Below, one piece after another: positions 25,582-34,422 of a DNA stretch of 62,384 nucleotides. The notes below the pieces were generated by a model. It ran no database searches and was not told where the DNA came from. It worked only from the letters and a program-made list of their open reading frames with translations. The translations under genes and the position numbers were made by a program. The DNA lies in IMG/VR virus record IMGVR_UViG_3300028194_000282, positions 1 through 62,384 of that record; one strand, given 5' to 3'. This stretch comes from a virus. Every line of letters begins with the position of its first letter. Within the stretch, counting starts at the first letter, position 1.

Positions 25582-28500
25582 TTATCCCTTTATTAAATTA
25601 GGTAATTCACCATCAATTAAACCGGGGTCTCTTCCGGGTAAGTCACCTTCTCCTACACGAAGACACAACTGTAAACTAAAGTTTGAGCCATCAGCTAATT
25701 GGAATGTAGCACATCCACCTTTAGAATCAACGTCTATTCTTGATATTGTAGTGTCTTTATTGCCATCTAGAGATACAGGAAACTGTGGTCCGGCAGGACC
25801 CTGACTTCCGGTGTTACCCTGAATACCCTGAGCACCCTGACTTCCTGTTGCTCCTGTTGCTCCACGAGCACCTGCTGCTCCATTAGTTCCGTTTGTTCCG
25901 TTTGCACCTGCTGCACCCGTATCACCTTTTGTACCTTGTGGTCCCTGAGAACCTGTACTTCCTTTGTCTCCTGCAGGTCCCTGACTTCCTGTTGCTCCGG
26001 GATTTCCTTGAGGTCCCTGACTTCCGGTTCCTCCGGTGTCTCCTTGGTCACCTTTTGGACCCTGTGAACCTGTACTTCCGGTTGCTCCACGAGCACCATC
26101 ACTTCCATTTTTCCCATCATTACCGGGTTCTCCTTGAGGACCCTGTGAACCGGTACTTCCGGTTGCTCCTCTGTCTCCTTGGACACCTTGAATACCTTGT
26201 GCACCTGTCCCTCCGGTATCTCCCTTAGCACCGGCTGCACCGGCTGCTCCATCTTTACCGGGTGCTCCGTCATTTCCATCTTTACCGGCTGCTCCGGCTG
26301 CTCCTGTTCCACCTTGTGGACCTTGTGAGCCTGTATCACCTTTTGCACCTTGTGCTCCTGTTCCTCCGGTATCTCCTTTAACACCTTGGATTCCCTGACC
26401 ACCTGTTTCACCTTGTTCTCCTTGTTCTCCTTGAGGTCCTTGTCCACCGGTTGCTCCTCTTATTCCTTGGTCACCTTGGTCACCTTGGTCACCTTTTGGT
26501 CCTTGTGACCCTGTACTTCCGGTGTCACCTTTAGGTCCTGTTGAGGTAGGTAATGTAACTGAGTTTCCTCCTTCAATACTTAATGTTGTACCTGATATTG
26601 AAAGGTCTTGCCTGTCTGTACAAATAGTAATAGATGATGCTTCTTCATCATAGGTTACACTTGTTCCTTCACATCCTGTTAGTGTTATAGTATCACTGTT
26701 ACTTTGTGCTCTAATTCGTGATTTACCATCTGTTATAGTCTTAAATATAGCTTGAGATGAACCTCTATCAGAGTTTGTTATTGTTACTGCTCCTGATGTT
26801 CCACCACCACTAATACCTGTTCCTGCTCCAACTGAAGTAATATCACCTGTATTAGTTGTGTACCCTGCTCCGTTGGTTATTTGGTTGTTATTAGTTACGT
26901 TAGTTGCTCCATCAGCTACATTAAGACTTGACCTAACTTGTGCCATTGTAGAAGGTCTAACATAGTTGTTACTTGCAGTATCCACCTGAGTCATTATAAA
27001 CCCTATAGATGCATTAGTAGTGTCATACTCACTTCTAATTAATCTAACATTAAGGTCTCCTGATGCATCTCGTTTTGCAATAGTGTTTCCTGTAGAAGCA
27101 GTTGAACTTGTAACATTTAATGTAACATCTCCTGCTACACCACCACCTGTTAAGTCTGTTCCTGCAGTTACTTTTGTAATATCACCAACTGATGAATTGT
27201 CTACTTTCTGCCAAGCATCTGTAGCTAAGTCTGAAAATACTGCCCAATCACCAAGTTGCCAATCTGTAATTCCATCTAAATTAGTACCACCTGCTTTTGA
27301 AACTATATAATATTCTCCCGGTGTTCCCTTTCCACTTGTTAATGCAGGGTTGTTACTTGCTGCATCCCAAGTTCCTATATACTTTAATACTCCTGTTACT
27401 GCAGTATTAATTGCAGTTTGTATCTGTGCTCCTGTTGCTAAATTAGTAGAAGAAGAAGTTACTGTTCCTGTGTTAGGTGTTAATGTTACGGAAGTAGTAC
27501 CACTTTTAGTTAATGTATTTGTATTACCTGAACTTATCCCTGTAATACCTGAACTTGTAACATAACCTGAATTATTAGTCCATTGGCTTATGTTACCACC
27601 TTTGTTAGTAAATGTTTGAGAGTTACTAGCAGTAGTTGTTCCGGTGTTAGTGGTATAACCTGCACTGTTTGCAATATTTTTATTGTCTAACGCAATGTTA
27701 GCAGTACCATTAAAAGATACTCCTGCTATTGTTCTAGCAGTTTGAAGTTTTGTTGCACTTCCTGCATTACCTGTAATTGTAGTTTGAACAATATTAGGTG
27801 CAGTATTTGCGAATACAGTTCCTGTCAATGAAAGACCTGACCCTGCAGTATATTGTGTGTTATTATCTGTGGTCTTATAACCTGAGTCATTAGTCCACTG
27901 ACTAATATTTCCTGACTTGTTTGTTAATTCTTGTGTTCCTGTTTTTGTAACTACGGTAGAATCTATTGCAATATTGTTTGCATTAGCAGTTATACCTGTG
28001 CTACCAATTACATTTAAAGTAACTGAACCTGAAGAACCACCACCGGTCATTCCTGTTCCTGCAGTTACTCCTGTAATATCTCCTTGAGGTATTGACGGGA
28101 AAGTTTGTAAATCACCTGCTCCATCAATATATTCTTTAGCATCTCCTGCCATTGTAATGGCTAAAGTTCCTGAAGTATTTACAGGTGAACCACTTACAGT
28201 AAATGCATTACCTCCGTGAGTTTGACTTACTGCCTTTACTGTTCCTGTGTTATTTGTAAATCCTGATGGATTTGCATCGCTATAAGGAGTAAATCCTAAG
28301 CCTGTTGTAATCTGTGCACTTGTAAGTGATAATGAACCACCAAGAGTTATATTTCCACTTGTGGTAACTGTTCCTGATAGTGTTATTCCACTTACAGAGC
28401 CTGTTGTTCCAACAGATGTTACTGTTCCTGTATTAGAAGTCTTAGCATTAAAGTTTGACCAATCTGTTGAGGTCAATGCTCCTGTTGCAGTTTTCGATGC

Positions 28501-29604
28501 AGTTGCAATTCCTATTGTAACATTACCTGATGTTCCACCTCCTGTTATAGGTGATGTAACACCAACTCCTGTAATATCTCCTTGTGTAGAACTATTAACC
28601 GTAACTGAACCTGTCTTAGAGTCAGTAGTTAATGTAACATTTGTACCTCCTATTAAATTTAATGTATCATTATTTGAAGCAGCCGTCAATGTTGTTTGCC
28701 CTGATACTGTAATGTTTTTATATATAGCCTGAGATGAACCCTTATCTGCATTAGTAAGAGTTATTGTTTCGGCTGATGATTGATTAGTTGTAAACGCTGC
28801 ACCACCTGACATACCTGAACCTGCACTAATTGATATAGTAGCATTATTGGCTGCTGAAGGTATTGTTGTGCTATTAAATGCATTGCTACCAAAAGTAAAA
28901 GTTTGGTCAGTTGCTCCTGAAACACTATAAGTTAATACATTACCTGCTTTTGTAATTCCATTTAAAAAGTAATTAGGTGCTGAGGTTAGGTATCTACCAT
29001 CTAAATCAACTGTAATATCTGTTAAGCCTGAACGACCTAAAGTTAATACTCCGTCTGATGTATCAAACGCTGCACTATCTAAATAATTATTAGAACCTGC
29101 ATCTGTAATATATCCGGAGTCATTAGTCCACTGACTTATGTTTCCTCCTTTATTTGTAAATGTCTGAGCATTAGAAGCAGTTGTAGTACCGGTATTAGTG
29201 GTATAACCTTTATCATTTGCCCACTGATTGTTTGAACCACTCTTATTAGTAAATGTTTGAGTATTACTAGCCGTTGTAGTTCCTGTATTAGTGGTATAGC
29301 CTGCACCATTAGCTAACTGTTTGTTGTCAGTTATACTATTGGTAAACGTAATTGTTTTAGATGCAGATTGGTTTAACGTAAAGGTTGACCCTCCCGATAA
29401 TCCCGTTCCTGCTGCTAATGTTATAGTAGCGTTACTAACAGTTGGTAGGGAGCCGGAAGTTATGTATCCGGCTCCATTTAGCAACTGATTATTATTCGTA
29501 GGTATTGTTTGATTAGAAAAAGCTGCAGTACCTAAGCTAACACCGTCTATAGACATTGAACCCTCTACGTTAATAGGCTCTAAAAATTGAATTGTATTCG
29601 CCAT
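25582..29604 (-). CDS. Tail fibre with collagen-like region, 1,340 aa
   Basis: The N-terminus (MANTIQFLEPINVEGSMSID) is followed by about 900 residues of fibre repeats. A recurring module GYTTNTGTTTASNxQTFTNK is followed by GGNISQWTNDSGY; at least four full or partial copies lie at 27560-27660, 27880-27950 and 29110-29310. Then comes a collagen-like Gly-X-Y stretch of roughly 245 residues (GPKGDTGSTGSQGPKGD onward, 25767-26535) and a short C-terminal domain (ISRIDVDSKGGCATFQLADG). This is probably the long adhesive fibre. Both repeat regions invite recombination and length variation. Confidence 0.75.
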   Translation of the reverse strand: MANTIQFLEPINVEGSMSIDGVSLGTAAFSNQTIPTNNNQLLNGAGYITSGSLPTVSNATITLAAGTGLSGGSTFTLNQSASKTITFTNSITDNKQLANGAGYTTNTGTTTASNTQTFTNKSGSNNQWANDKGYTTNTGTTTASNAQTFTNKGGNISQWTNDSGYITDAGSNNYLDSAAFDTSDGVLTLGRSGLTDITVDLDGRYLTSAPNYFLNGITKAGNVLTYSVSGATDQTFTFGSNAFNSTTIPSAANNATISISAGSGMSGGAAFTTNQSSAETITLTNADKGSSQAIYKNITVSGQTTLTAASNNDTLNLIGGTNVTLTTDSKTGSVTVNSSTQGDITGVGVTSPITGGGTSGNVTIGIATASKTATGALTSTDWSNFNAKTSNTGTVTSVGTTGSVSGITLSGTVTTSGNITLGGSLSLTSAQITTGLGFTPYSDANPSGFTNNTGTVKAVSQTHGGNAFTVSGSPVNTSGTLAITMAGDAKEYIDGAGDLQTFPSIPQGDITGVTAGTGMTGGGSSGSVTLNVIGSTGITANANNIAIDSTVVTKTGTQELTNKSGNISQWTNDSGYKTTDNNTQYTAGSGLSLTGTVFANTAPNIVQTTITGNAGSATKLQTARTIAGVSFNGTANIALDNKNIANSAGYTTNTGTTTASNSQTFTNKGGNISQWTNNSGYVTSSGITGISSGNTNTLTKSGTTSVTLTPNTGTVTSSSTNLATGAQIQTAINTAVTGVLKYIGTWDAASNNPALTSGKGTPGEYYIVSKAGGTNLDGITDWQLGDWAVFSDLATDAWQKVDNSSVGDITKVTAGTDLTGGGVAGDVTLNVTSSTASTGNTIAKRDASGDLNVRLIRSEYDTTNASIGFIMTQVDTASNNYVRPSTMAQVRSSLNVADGATNVTNNNQITNGAGYTTNTGDITSVGAGTGISGGGTSGAVTITNSDRGSSQAIFKTITDGKSRIRAQSNSDTITLTGCEGTSVTYDEEASSITICTDRQDLSISGTTLSIEGGNSVTLPTSTGPKGDTGSTGSQGPKGDQGDQGDQGIRGATGGQGPQGEQGEQGETGGQGIQGVKGDTGGTGAQGAKGDTGSQGPQGGTGAAGAAGKDGNDGAPGKDGAAGAAGAKGDTGGTGAQGIQGVQGDRGATGSTGSQGPQGEPGNDGKNGSDGARGATGSTGSQGPKGDQGDTGGTGSQGPQGNPGATGSQGPAGDKGSTGSQGPQGTKGDTGAAGANGTNGTNGAAGARGATGATGSQGAQGIQGNTGSQGPAGPQFPVSLDGNKDTTISRIDVDSKGGCATFQLADGSNFSLQLCLRVGEGDLPGRDPGLIDGELPNLIKG
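25767..26535 (-). repeat. Collagen-like Gly-X-Y repeat region
   Basis: Continuous Gly-X-Y triplets rich in Gln, Pro, Asp, Lys and Thr, encoded by imperfect 9- and 18-bp DNA repeats; for example GGTCACCTT is repeated in tandem near 26467-26490. Such regions form triple-helical fibre shafts. Confidence 0.85.
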
Positions 29605-29627
29605 TCTATAGTTTGTATGTTAAAATT

Positions 29628-31466
29628 TTATGCTCCTATTTTCTGAATCATATAAGTGTAAGGTTCTGTTTCTCCACCTGCTGCTTTACCAATGTTTAGA
29701 GTTACTGTATTTACGTCTGTTCTAACAACTCCTACATTAATGGTTTCGCCTGTAGCTATTTCATAACACTGAACCATAACATTTGTTGATTTAAAGTTAT
29801 GTGCAATTGCAGTAGACTTTAATTTTCCAAAATTTCCTACAACTTCTCTGTCAGTATCTGCAACACAAGCCTTAACCTCTGCACAGAAACTAGTAACTTG
29901 ACTAGCTGCTATTGCAATGTCTTGGTCTGACAATGAAGTTACGATACCTTTAGCATCAACTGTTATTGAAGCTGATTTACTTGCACTACCTTTCGTAGCT
30001 GCAGTTACTCCTGAATCTGCTAAACTAACTGCTCCTCCTGAAACTGCTAGTCCTCCATTTGTTGGGAAGTTTGCAATACCTAATACTGTGGCAGTTGCTA
30101 CTCCAACATTATTCTGAACTACTGTCCAACTAGCTAATGCTGCTGCATTGTCTACTTCAGCAATAAGCAAATCTCCATCTTCTACTGCTTCTCCGTAGAA
30201 TGTACCTGCTGCAGTAACTGCATAAGTCCATCCTTTTAAAACTGCGATTGGAACTGCTCCTCCTCTATTATCTAGTACAGGTGTATTATTTGCTGCATCA
30301 TATCCTCCTTGGAAGATTAATGCTCCTGAACCTGAAGCTACTAAATCAACATAAGCTTTAGAAGCTGCATCATCTGCTGCTGCCGGTGTTGATGCAATTT
30401 TAGTAACCTGCTTACCTCCCATATTAATGTCGGCAGTTGCAGCAGCTAAATGTGATAGTGGTATAGTATTAATTGCAACTAATTGTTGTACTTGTTTTTC
30501 TGAACCAAACACACCTGCTAGTTTGTCTGCTGCTGCAGGTGATGCAATTGTACCTAGTTCACCTAATGCAAGTGTAATCTCTGATGTTGCAACCTTTGAA
30601 TTTACAGATGTCACAGTGGTAATACCTTCACCACCTGCCATATCTACGGTAATTCCGTCAGAAATTGTTTGATTAGTTCCTGAATCTGATTGTAGAGTCC
30701 AAGATGACATTGTACCGGACTTGTTAGTTGATGTTGCCGTTACGACTCCACCTGACCTTGTAAATGTAATTCCACCTGCTCCTATAAAGTCAACAACGTC
30801 TCCTGTTCCAATATTTAAACCTGCTCCTGCCTCTGTTTCTACTTTTAAGTTCCATCCTGCATATCCTGCCGGCACTGATGCCCAAGTTCCATCCCCTTTT
30901 AGGTATTTAACATTGTCTGCTGCTGCCGGTGCAGGTACTGCACCCTTGGTTCCTGCACTTGTTCCGTCTGCTCCGGTAAAATCACTTATTCCAATTTCAG
31001 GTGAGTTTCCTCCGGATGACGTAATTGGTGCTGCTCCTGTTACTCCTGTAACTGTACCACCCCCTGCTGCTGCAGAAATCTGTGATATTGTTACTTTCTT
31101 TATATCTTTACCTTCATTAATACTTACCATTAATGAATCGGCTCCAACTAACACATCAGCCTTTCCGTCTACTTGTGCTTCAATAAGGTTGTCTGTTCCT
31201 GAAACGATAGGTGATACTGTTGCTACACCTGACTTAGTGTTAGCAATCAAACCTGTTGACCCTGCTACACTATCAATGTTACCTGTTCCATCTAATACAA
31301 TCCACTTTGCACCATCGTTATAGTTAAAGGTGTTAGTTCCTGTATTAAAAATAAATTGACCTGCATAGGAATTAACCTGTGAAGGATTTGATGCTAATGA
31401 TTGTGCAGCGACATTTTGAATTTCTAATCCGGTTAAGTCAATTGCATCTAAAAATTTTATTGCCAT
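29628..31466 (-). CDS. Tail fibre-like structural protein B, 612 aa
   Basis: The product starts MAIKFLDAIDLTGLEIQNVA and continues FIFNTGTNTFNYNDGAKW, a beta-strand pattern typical of fibre subunits. Ala/Thr/Gly-rich repeats (VKYLKGDGTWASVPAG) follow. The C-terminal domain (VVGNFGKLKSTAIAHNFKST, then VMVQCYEIATG and MIQKIGA) resembles the HNL-type beta domain seen at fibre tips. It lies between the collagen fibre and the 245-aa fibre protein. Probably part of the adsorption apparatus. Confidence 0.65.
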   Translation of the reverse strand: MAIKFLDAIDLTGLEIQNVAAQSLASNPSQVNSYAGQFIFNTGTNTFNYNDGAKWIVLDGTGNIDSVAGSTGLIANTKSGVATVSPIVSGTDNLIEAQVDGKADVLVGADSLMVSINEGKDIKKVTISQISAAAGGGTVTGVTGAAPITSSGGNSPEIGISDFTGADGTSAGTKGAVPAPAAADNVKYLKGDGTWASVPAGYAGWNLKVETEAGAGLNIGTGDVVDFIGAGGITFTRSGGVVTATSTNKSGTMSSWTLQSDSGTNQTISDGITVDMAGGEGITTVTSVNSKVATSEITLALGELGTIASPAAADKLAGVFGSEKQVQQLVAINTIPLSHLAAATADINMGGKQVTKIASTPAAADDAASKAYVDLVASGSGALIFQGGYDAANNTPVLDNRGGAVPIAVLKGWTYAVTAAGTFYGEAVEDGDLLIAEVDNAAALASWTVVQNNVGVATATVLGIANFPTNGGLAVSGGAVSLADSGVTAATKGSASKSASITVDAKGIVTSLSDQDIAIAASQVTSFCAEVKACVADTDREVVGNFGKLKSTAIAHNFKSTNVMVQCYEIATGETINVGVVRTDVNTVTLNIGKAAGGETEPYTYMIQKIGA

Positions 31467-31485
31467 AATTTCTCTTTTTTATTAA

Positions 31486-32223
31486 TTAATTTAAAAATGC
31501 TTGACCTGAAAAGGCATTCGCAAATGTTATTGTTATGTTACTCTTACTTATATAATCTACGCTTCCGTAAACTGTTTCTCCTGCTGAATCAACAACAGAC
31601 ACTGATGCGAATTTATCTAAGCTATGAGTTATATCCCATACTTTCGCTGCCGTTCCTTGATTAAATATTTCTGTTTTATCTCCTCCTGCTGCATTTACAT
31701 CGTACTGCAACAAAGATATGAAATAATCTTTAGTGTTTTCAAGACTACCATTCCCTGTAACATAGGTTAAGCCTATACTGTAAAAAGGAGTTGTAGTTTT
31801 TTGTGAAGATGAATCCCATTTAAAAATACCAAAGGTACTTACGTCAGTTACATCACTAATTAGTACATAAGAGCCTATTAAAGGGTTTGTATAAAAGTTA
31901 GAAATATCATTAGTCTTTCCAAAAGAAGCATACCTTAAAGAGAATGCACTAAAAACTAATGCGTTTATTGCAGAAAAATCTAAATTCCCTGCAGTATCTG
32001 CTTCTAAACTTATCGAACCTTTTTTTCTAGTAATGTCTGTGGCACTTGCTTGATACTTAAATCTTAATGTTTGAGAATCTATTGCTGCATTAAAATTTAA
32101 CCACTCCACAACACTTTCCAAAGAGAAATTTTTGGTTGCCATATTATTATTTGCATCCGAACCAATCCACTTGTCTTGTGGGTTTAAGTTATTATCTATT
32201 GGATATGTGCTTATTCTTGCCAT
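31486..32223 (-). CDS. Short fibre/adaptor protein sharing an N-terminus with fibre A, 245 aa
   Basis: MARISTYPIDNNLNPQDKWI then GSDANNNMATKNFSLESVVE parallels the N-terminus of fibre A at 25271. The C-terminal part (WDITHSLDKFASVSVVDSAG, then GSVDYISKSNITITFANAF) is the common 'H-sL-x-k-yvsV-v-d-s-G' fibre-tip domain. It could be a minor receptor-binding protein built on the same anchor. A -7 box lies 25 nt upstream. Confidence 0.6.
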   Translation of the reverse strand: MARISTYPIDNNLNPQDKWIGSDANNNMATKNFSLESVVEWLNFNAAIDSQTLRFKYQASATDITRKKGSISLEADTAGNLDFSAINALVFSAFSLRYASFGKTNDISNFYTNPLIGSYVLISDVTDVSTFGIFKWDSSSQKTTTPFYSIGLTYVTGNGSLENTKDYFISLLQYDVNAAGGDKTEIFNQGTAAKVWDITHSLDKFASVSVVDSAGETVYGSVDYISKSNITITFANAFSGQAFLN

Positions 32224-32247
32224 TTACTTGAGTTATTTTATATCCTA

Positions 32248-32255
32248 CAAAGGTA
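32248..32255 (-). promoter_or_regulatory. Promoter -7 box TACCTTTG
   Basis: TAnnTTTG-type box 25 nt before the short-fibre ATG, in the 49-bp gap after the holin gene. Probably starts the fibre transcription unit. Confidence 0.45.
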
Positions 32256-32272
32256 AAGAAAATATTTGACGA

Positions 32273-32668
32273 TTATTTTTTAGTCTCCGAATAAGAATTC
32301 ATCATTTTTTCTCCTGTACGTCCTATAACATATCCACCTATACCTATTTGTAAAAGATTCCAAAACTCATTTTCTAGTTCAGGAATAGTTAACCCAAATA
32401 CAGGTGCTAAAAATTTTACATAGATAACTATAAAACCAAAAGCTAACATTAAAATTGGTCTCCAACTTCTTTGAAGCCAATTACCTTTTGCTTCAGTAAC
32501 TATGATTTCAGTTTGCATCTTTTGTAGTTCTAATTGTTTTTGAACTAAAATCTGCTTTATAACATTTTCTGCTTTTATTTTCTCTTCTTTAGATGTGAAG
32601 AGATTATCGAGACCTCCGAGTAAATCTTTTACTACGCTGCCTCCGAACCAATCAATTATTTTTTTCAT
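32273..32668 (-). CDS. Holin of the 3TM type, 131 aa
   Basis: After an amphipathic N-terminus and a charged helix comes the motif GNWLQRSWRPILMLAFGFIV, then IYVKFLAPVFG, and NEFWNLLQIGIGGYVIGRTG. The W-x-x-R-x-W-R-P followed by two hydrophobic segments and a C-terminal GYVIGRTGEK is the signature of the 3TM holin family (PF11351-like). It permeabilises the inner membrane to release or activate the endolysin. It overlaps the amidase gene by 17 bp. Confidence 0.8.
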   Translation of the reverse strand: MKKIIDWFGGSVVKDLLGGLDNLFTSKEEKIKAENVIKQILVQKQLELQKMQTEIIVTEAKGNWLQRSWRPILMLAFGFIVIYVKFLAPVFGLTIPELENEFWNLLQIGIGGYVIGRTGEKMMNSYSETKK

Positions 32669-33089
32669 ATTCCATTTCGCTTATATAGCAATACTCTTCA
32701 GTAGCATCAAAGCTAGGACAAGCTTTGTTGGCAAAATCTCTATGACCGTGCACGATACTTTCTGTGTGTATGGCTTTTAATGTTAAAAGTAGAGCATCTA
32801 AACTTTCTATTTGTTTAGCAGTCCTTGTATCTTTTGGTGTTTTGCCGTCTTGTTCTACCCCCCCTATATAACAAATTCCCAAACTGCTTTTATTGTATTG
32901 TCTACAATGAGCACCGGGAACATTATCTTCTCTTCCTTTTTTTATACTACCATCTAGATAGATGATATAGTGGTATCCAACATCTCTCCATCCACGACCA
33001 CTAACGTGCCAATCTCTTATAGTATCTATTGTAATATGCTGACCTTCTCTAGTAGCAGAACAATGAACTATAAGTTTATCAATCTTCAT
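32652..33089 (-). CDS. Endolysin: N-acetylmuramoyl-L-alanine amidase (T7 lysozyme type), 145 aa
   Basis: Cleaves the lactyl-amide bond of peptidoglycan. All T7-lysozyme active-site positions can be matched: zinc ligands H9 (IVHCSAT), H116 (HGHRDFA) and C124 (NKACPSFD), with Tyr39 (GYHYIIY) and Lys122 as catalytic residues. Length is close to T7 gp3.5 (151 aa). There is no signal peptide, so export depends on the holin. It overlaps an upstream small membrane protein by 11 bp and the holin by 17 bp, forming a coupled lysis cassette. Confidence 0.88.
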   Translation of the reverse strand: MKIDKLIVHCSATREGQHITIDTIRDWHVSGRGWRDVGYHYIIYLDGSIKKGREDNVPGAHCRQYNKSSLGICYIGGVEQDGKTPKDTRTAKQIESLDALLLTLKAIHTESIVHGHRDFANKACPSFDATEEYCYISEMEYEKNN

Positions 33090-33255
33090 TTTTTTTAGAA
33101 TTTTTGTTTAACAACCACCATCGTTGGGCAGTGTAACCAATACTGAAAACAAGAAGCGTGATTTTTAAAATCATATCGATATGCGACATTGATATCGCAA
33201 GGGCACTTACATTTAGTAAGTACATTTTAATGTCTCCCATCCAATTATTCACCAT
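33079..33255 (-). CDS. Small membrane protein of the lysis cassette, 58 aa
   Basis: Short frame MVNNWMGDIKMYLLNVSALA, then a hydrophobic stretch (MILKITLLVFSIGYTA) and a basic C-terminus (QRWWLLNKNSKKNED). One or two membrane segments. The stop codon overlaps the amidase start (ATGAAGATTGA), a coupled arrangement. By position it may be a second holin, antiholin or pinholin-like protein. Confidence 0.65.
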   Translation of the reverse strand: MVNNWMGDIKMYLLNVSALAISMSHIDMILKITLLVFSIGYTAQRWWLLNKNSKKNED

Positions 33256-33322
33256 CTGTATAATTGTACACTATATTCACCTTATCTCCTAATGTAGAAG
33301 TTGTTGTCCAATATTCTTTCAT
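33245..33322 (-). CDS. Possible 25-aa leader peptide gene
   Basis: MKEYWTTTSTLGDKV... ends 11 bp inside the small membrane protein gene, the same overlap style as the next pair. It could be a coupled leader peptide; too short to be sure. Confidence 0.3.
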   Translation of the reverse strand: MKEYWTTTSTLGDKVNIVYNYTDGE

Positions 33323-33358
33323 ATTCTAATTGTTATCCCGATTGTTAATGTTTTCATA

Positions 33359-33856
33359 TTACCAAAGTGCTACTATATCTTTTGCTGCAGTACCTGTACT
33401 CCAAATTTTCTTTACTTGAACAGGAAAGAATCCTACAGGAACACTTTTAAATACAACCTTTTCATCTCCTGTAATAGTATCTAATGTTAAATCACCTGAA
33501 GTACCTATATATAAAACACAACCATTGTTTGCATCTTGATAGTTTGTAACGGAACTTGCAGAGTATAAAATGTAATCTTCTTGACCACCTACATTTAAAA
33601 AGATGTTAGCATTAAGTTTTAATGTTACACTATCAACTACATCAAGAACAGTAGCAGCAGCACCCGTTGTCATATTGTATACTATATCACCGGCATAAGC
33701 AGTCTTAGTAAAAGCTGCTCCGGCTTCTGCGATTAATTGGTTTGGTGCAATTGAATCACTCTTACCTTTTGAGGCTACAGATGTATAAGGAATGTTTGCG
33801 TTGTCGGATGGCAATATGTTTAAAGCCTGATATCCTTGTGTTTTTTGATATGCCAT
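33359..33856 (-). CDS. Putative head/virion protein with beta-domain, 165 aa
   Basis: The product starts MAYQKTQGYQALNILPSDNA, a start style common for head-fibre/decoration proteins (the YQA-N-I-x-PSDN-x-x-IP pattern). The central segment (YAGDIVYNMTTGAAATVLDV followed by NVGGQEDYILYSASSVT) parallels the inserted domain of the connector at 11704-12675. The C-terminus (FKSVPVGFFPVQVKKIWSTG, ending DIVALW) resembles small head-decoration proteins. Likely virion, location uncertain. Confidence 0.6.
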   Translation of the reverse strand: MAYQKTQGYQALNILPSDNANIPYTSVASKGKSDSIAPNQLIAEAGAAFTKTAYAGDIVYNMTTGAAATVLDVVDSVTLKLNANIFLNVGGQEDYILYSASSVTNYQDANNGCVLYIGTSGDLTLDTITGDEKVVFKSVPVGFFPVQVKKIWSTGTAAKDIVALW

Positions 33857-33864
33857 ATTATTTA

Positions 33865-34035
33865 TTATTTATAAGGTACTGCTTTGTTCAGTGCCTCTTT
33901 TCTTTTTGAGCAACCACATTCGGTTCCTGTTACCTCTGCCACTTTGTCAACAACGGCTTTTATCCCCGTTGCTTTAGTGATTTTTTCTATTGTATCACCT
34001 AAACCTTTTGACTTATAGGTAAACTCAGCTTTCAT
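33865..34035 (-). CDS. Small basic protein with C-x-C, 56 aa
   Basis: MKAEFTYKSKGLGDTIEKIT continues into KATGIKAVVDKV and TECGCSKRKEALNKAVPYK. The GDxIEKITKATGIK...CGC.(K/E)RK pattern recurs in small proteins of crAss-like and related phages. The ATG overlaps the upstream stop by one base (TAATG). Function unknown. Confidence 0.65.
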   Translation of the reverse strand: MKAEFTYKSKGLGDTIEKITKATGIKAVVDKVAEVTGTECGCSKRKEALNKAVPYK

Positions 34036-34172
34036 TATTTACAGGTACATAGTTTATTAGGACAGTCTTCAACTTTAAACATAGCTTTTGCTACGAGCCA
34101 ATTCCATCCACATTGAAACTTACACCAAACAGATTGCATCCACAAACCGATTTTTACTAAAAGTCGTCCCAT
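34035..34172 (-). CDS. Small Cys/Trp-rich protein, 45 aa
   Basis: Short frame MGRLLVKIGLWMQSVWCKFQ, ending CPNKLCTCK, with five Cys. It is linked to both neighbours by TAATG one-base overlaps, which supports a real coupled gene. Function unknown. Confidence 0.55.
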   Translation of the reverse strand: MGRLLVKIGLWMQSVWCKFQCGWNWLVAKAMFKVEDCPNKLCTCK

Positions 34173-34372
34173 TAAAAGTTATGTTTTACAACTTTTAAAT
34201 TGTTGTGATGATAGCATCCTTGTGCAGAACCACTGTTTCCTGAGTAAGCTTTTTTACCCATTGCCTTTTCCATTCCTTTAGACTCGTTTCTACGAGACTT
34301 AAGTGATTGAGATTTTTTTCCGTTTCTTGCTCCTAATGACTCATCGAGTCTAGAGTTATATCCTTGTGCCAT
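34172..34372 (-). CDS. Small basic Ser/Asn/Lys-rich protein, 66 aa
   Basis: MAQGYNSRLDESLGARNGKK, then SQSLKSRRNESKGMEKAMGK. Disordered and basic; similar proteins are common in crAss-like phages next to the genes here. It may bind nucleic acid or be packaged. A TATATTTG box lies 29 nt upstream. Confidence 0.6.
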   Translation of the reverse strand: MAQGYNSRLDESLGARNGKKSQSLKSRRNESKGMEKAMGKKAYSGNSGSAQGCYHHNNLKVVKHNF

Positions 34373-34400
34373 TGTTTATGTTTTACAATTATTTATTTTA

Positions 34401-34408
34401 CAAATATA
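34401..34408 (-). promoter_or_regulatory. Promoter -7 box TATATTTG
   Basis: TAnnTTTG match 29 nt before the 66-aa gene, inside an AT-rich 50-bp gap. Confidence 0.45.
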
Positions 34409-34422
34409 CAAATATTTTTTTT

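Noticed and set aside
25767-26447. Long open frame (226 codons) in the second minus frame of the collagen region
   Set aside because: A Lys/Glu/Val-repetitive shadow caused by the Gly-X-Y codon repeats; the fibre frame is continuous.
25767-26535. CRISPR-like repeats
   Set aside because: Periodicity is 9/18 bp, translated as Gly-X-Y, with no fixed repeat/spacer units and no cas genes.
30721-31323. Plus-strand frame of 200 codons opposite fibre B
   Set aside because: Antisense of Gly/Ala/Thr-rich coding; Pro/Ala/Val-rich translation, no leader.
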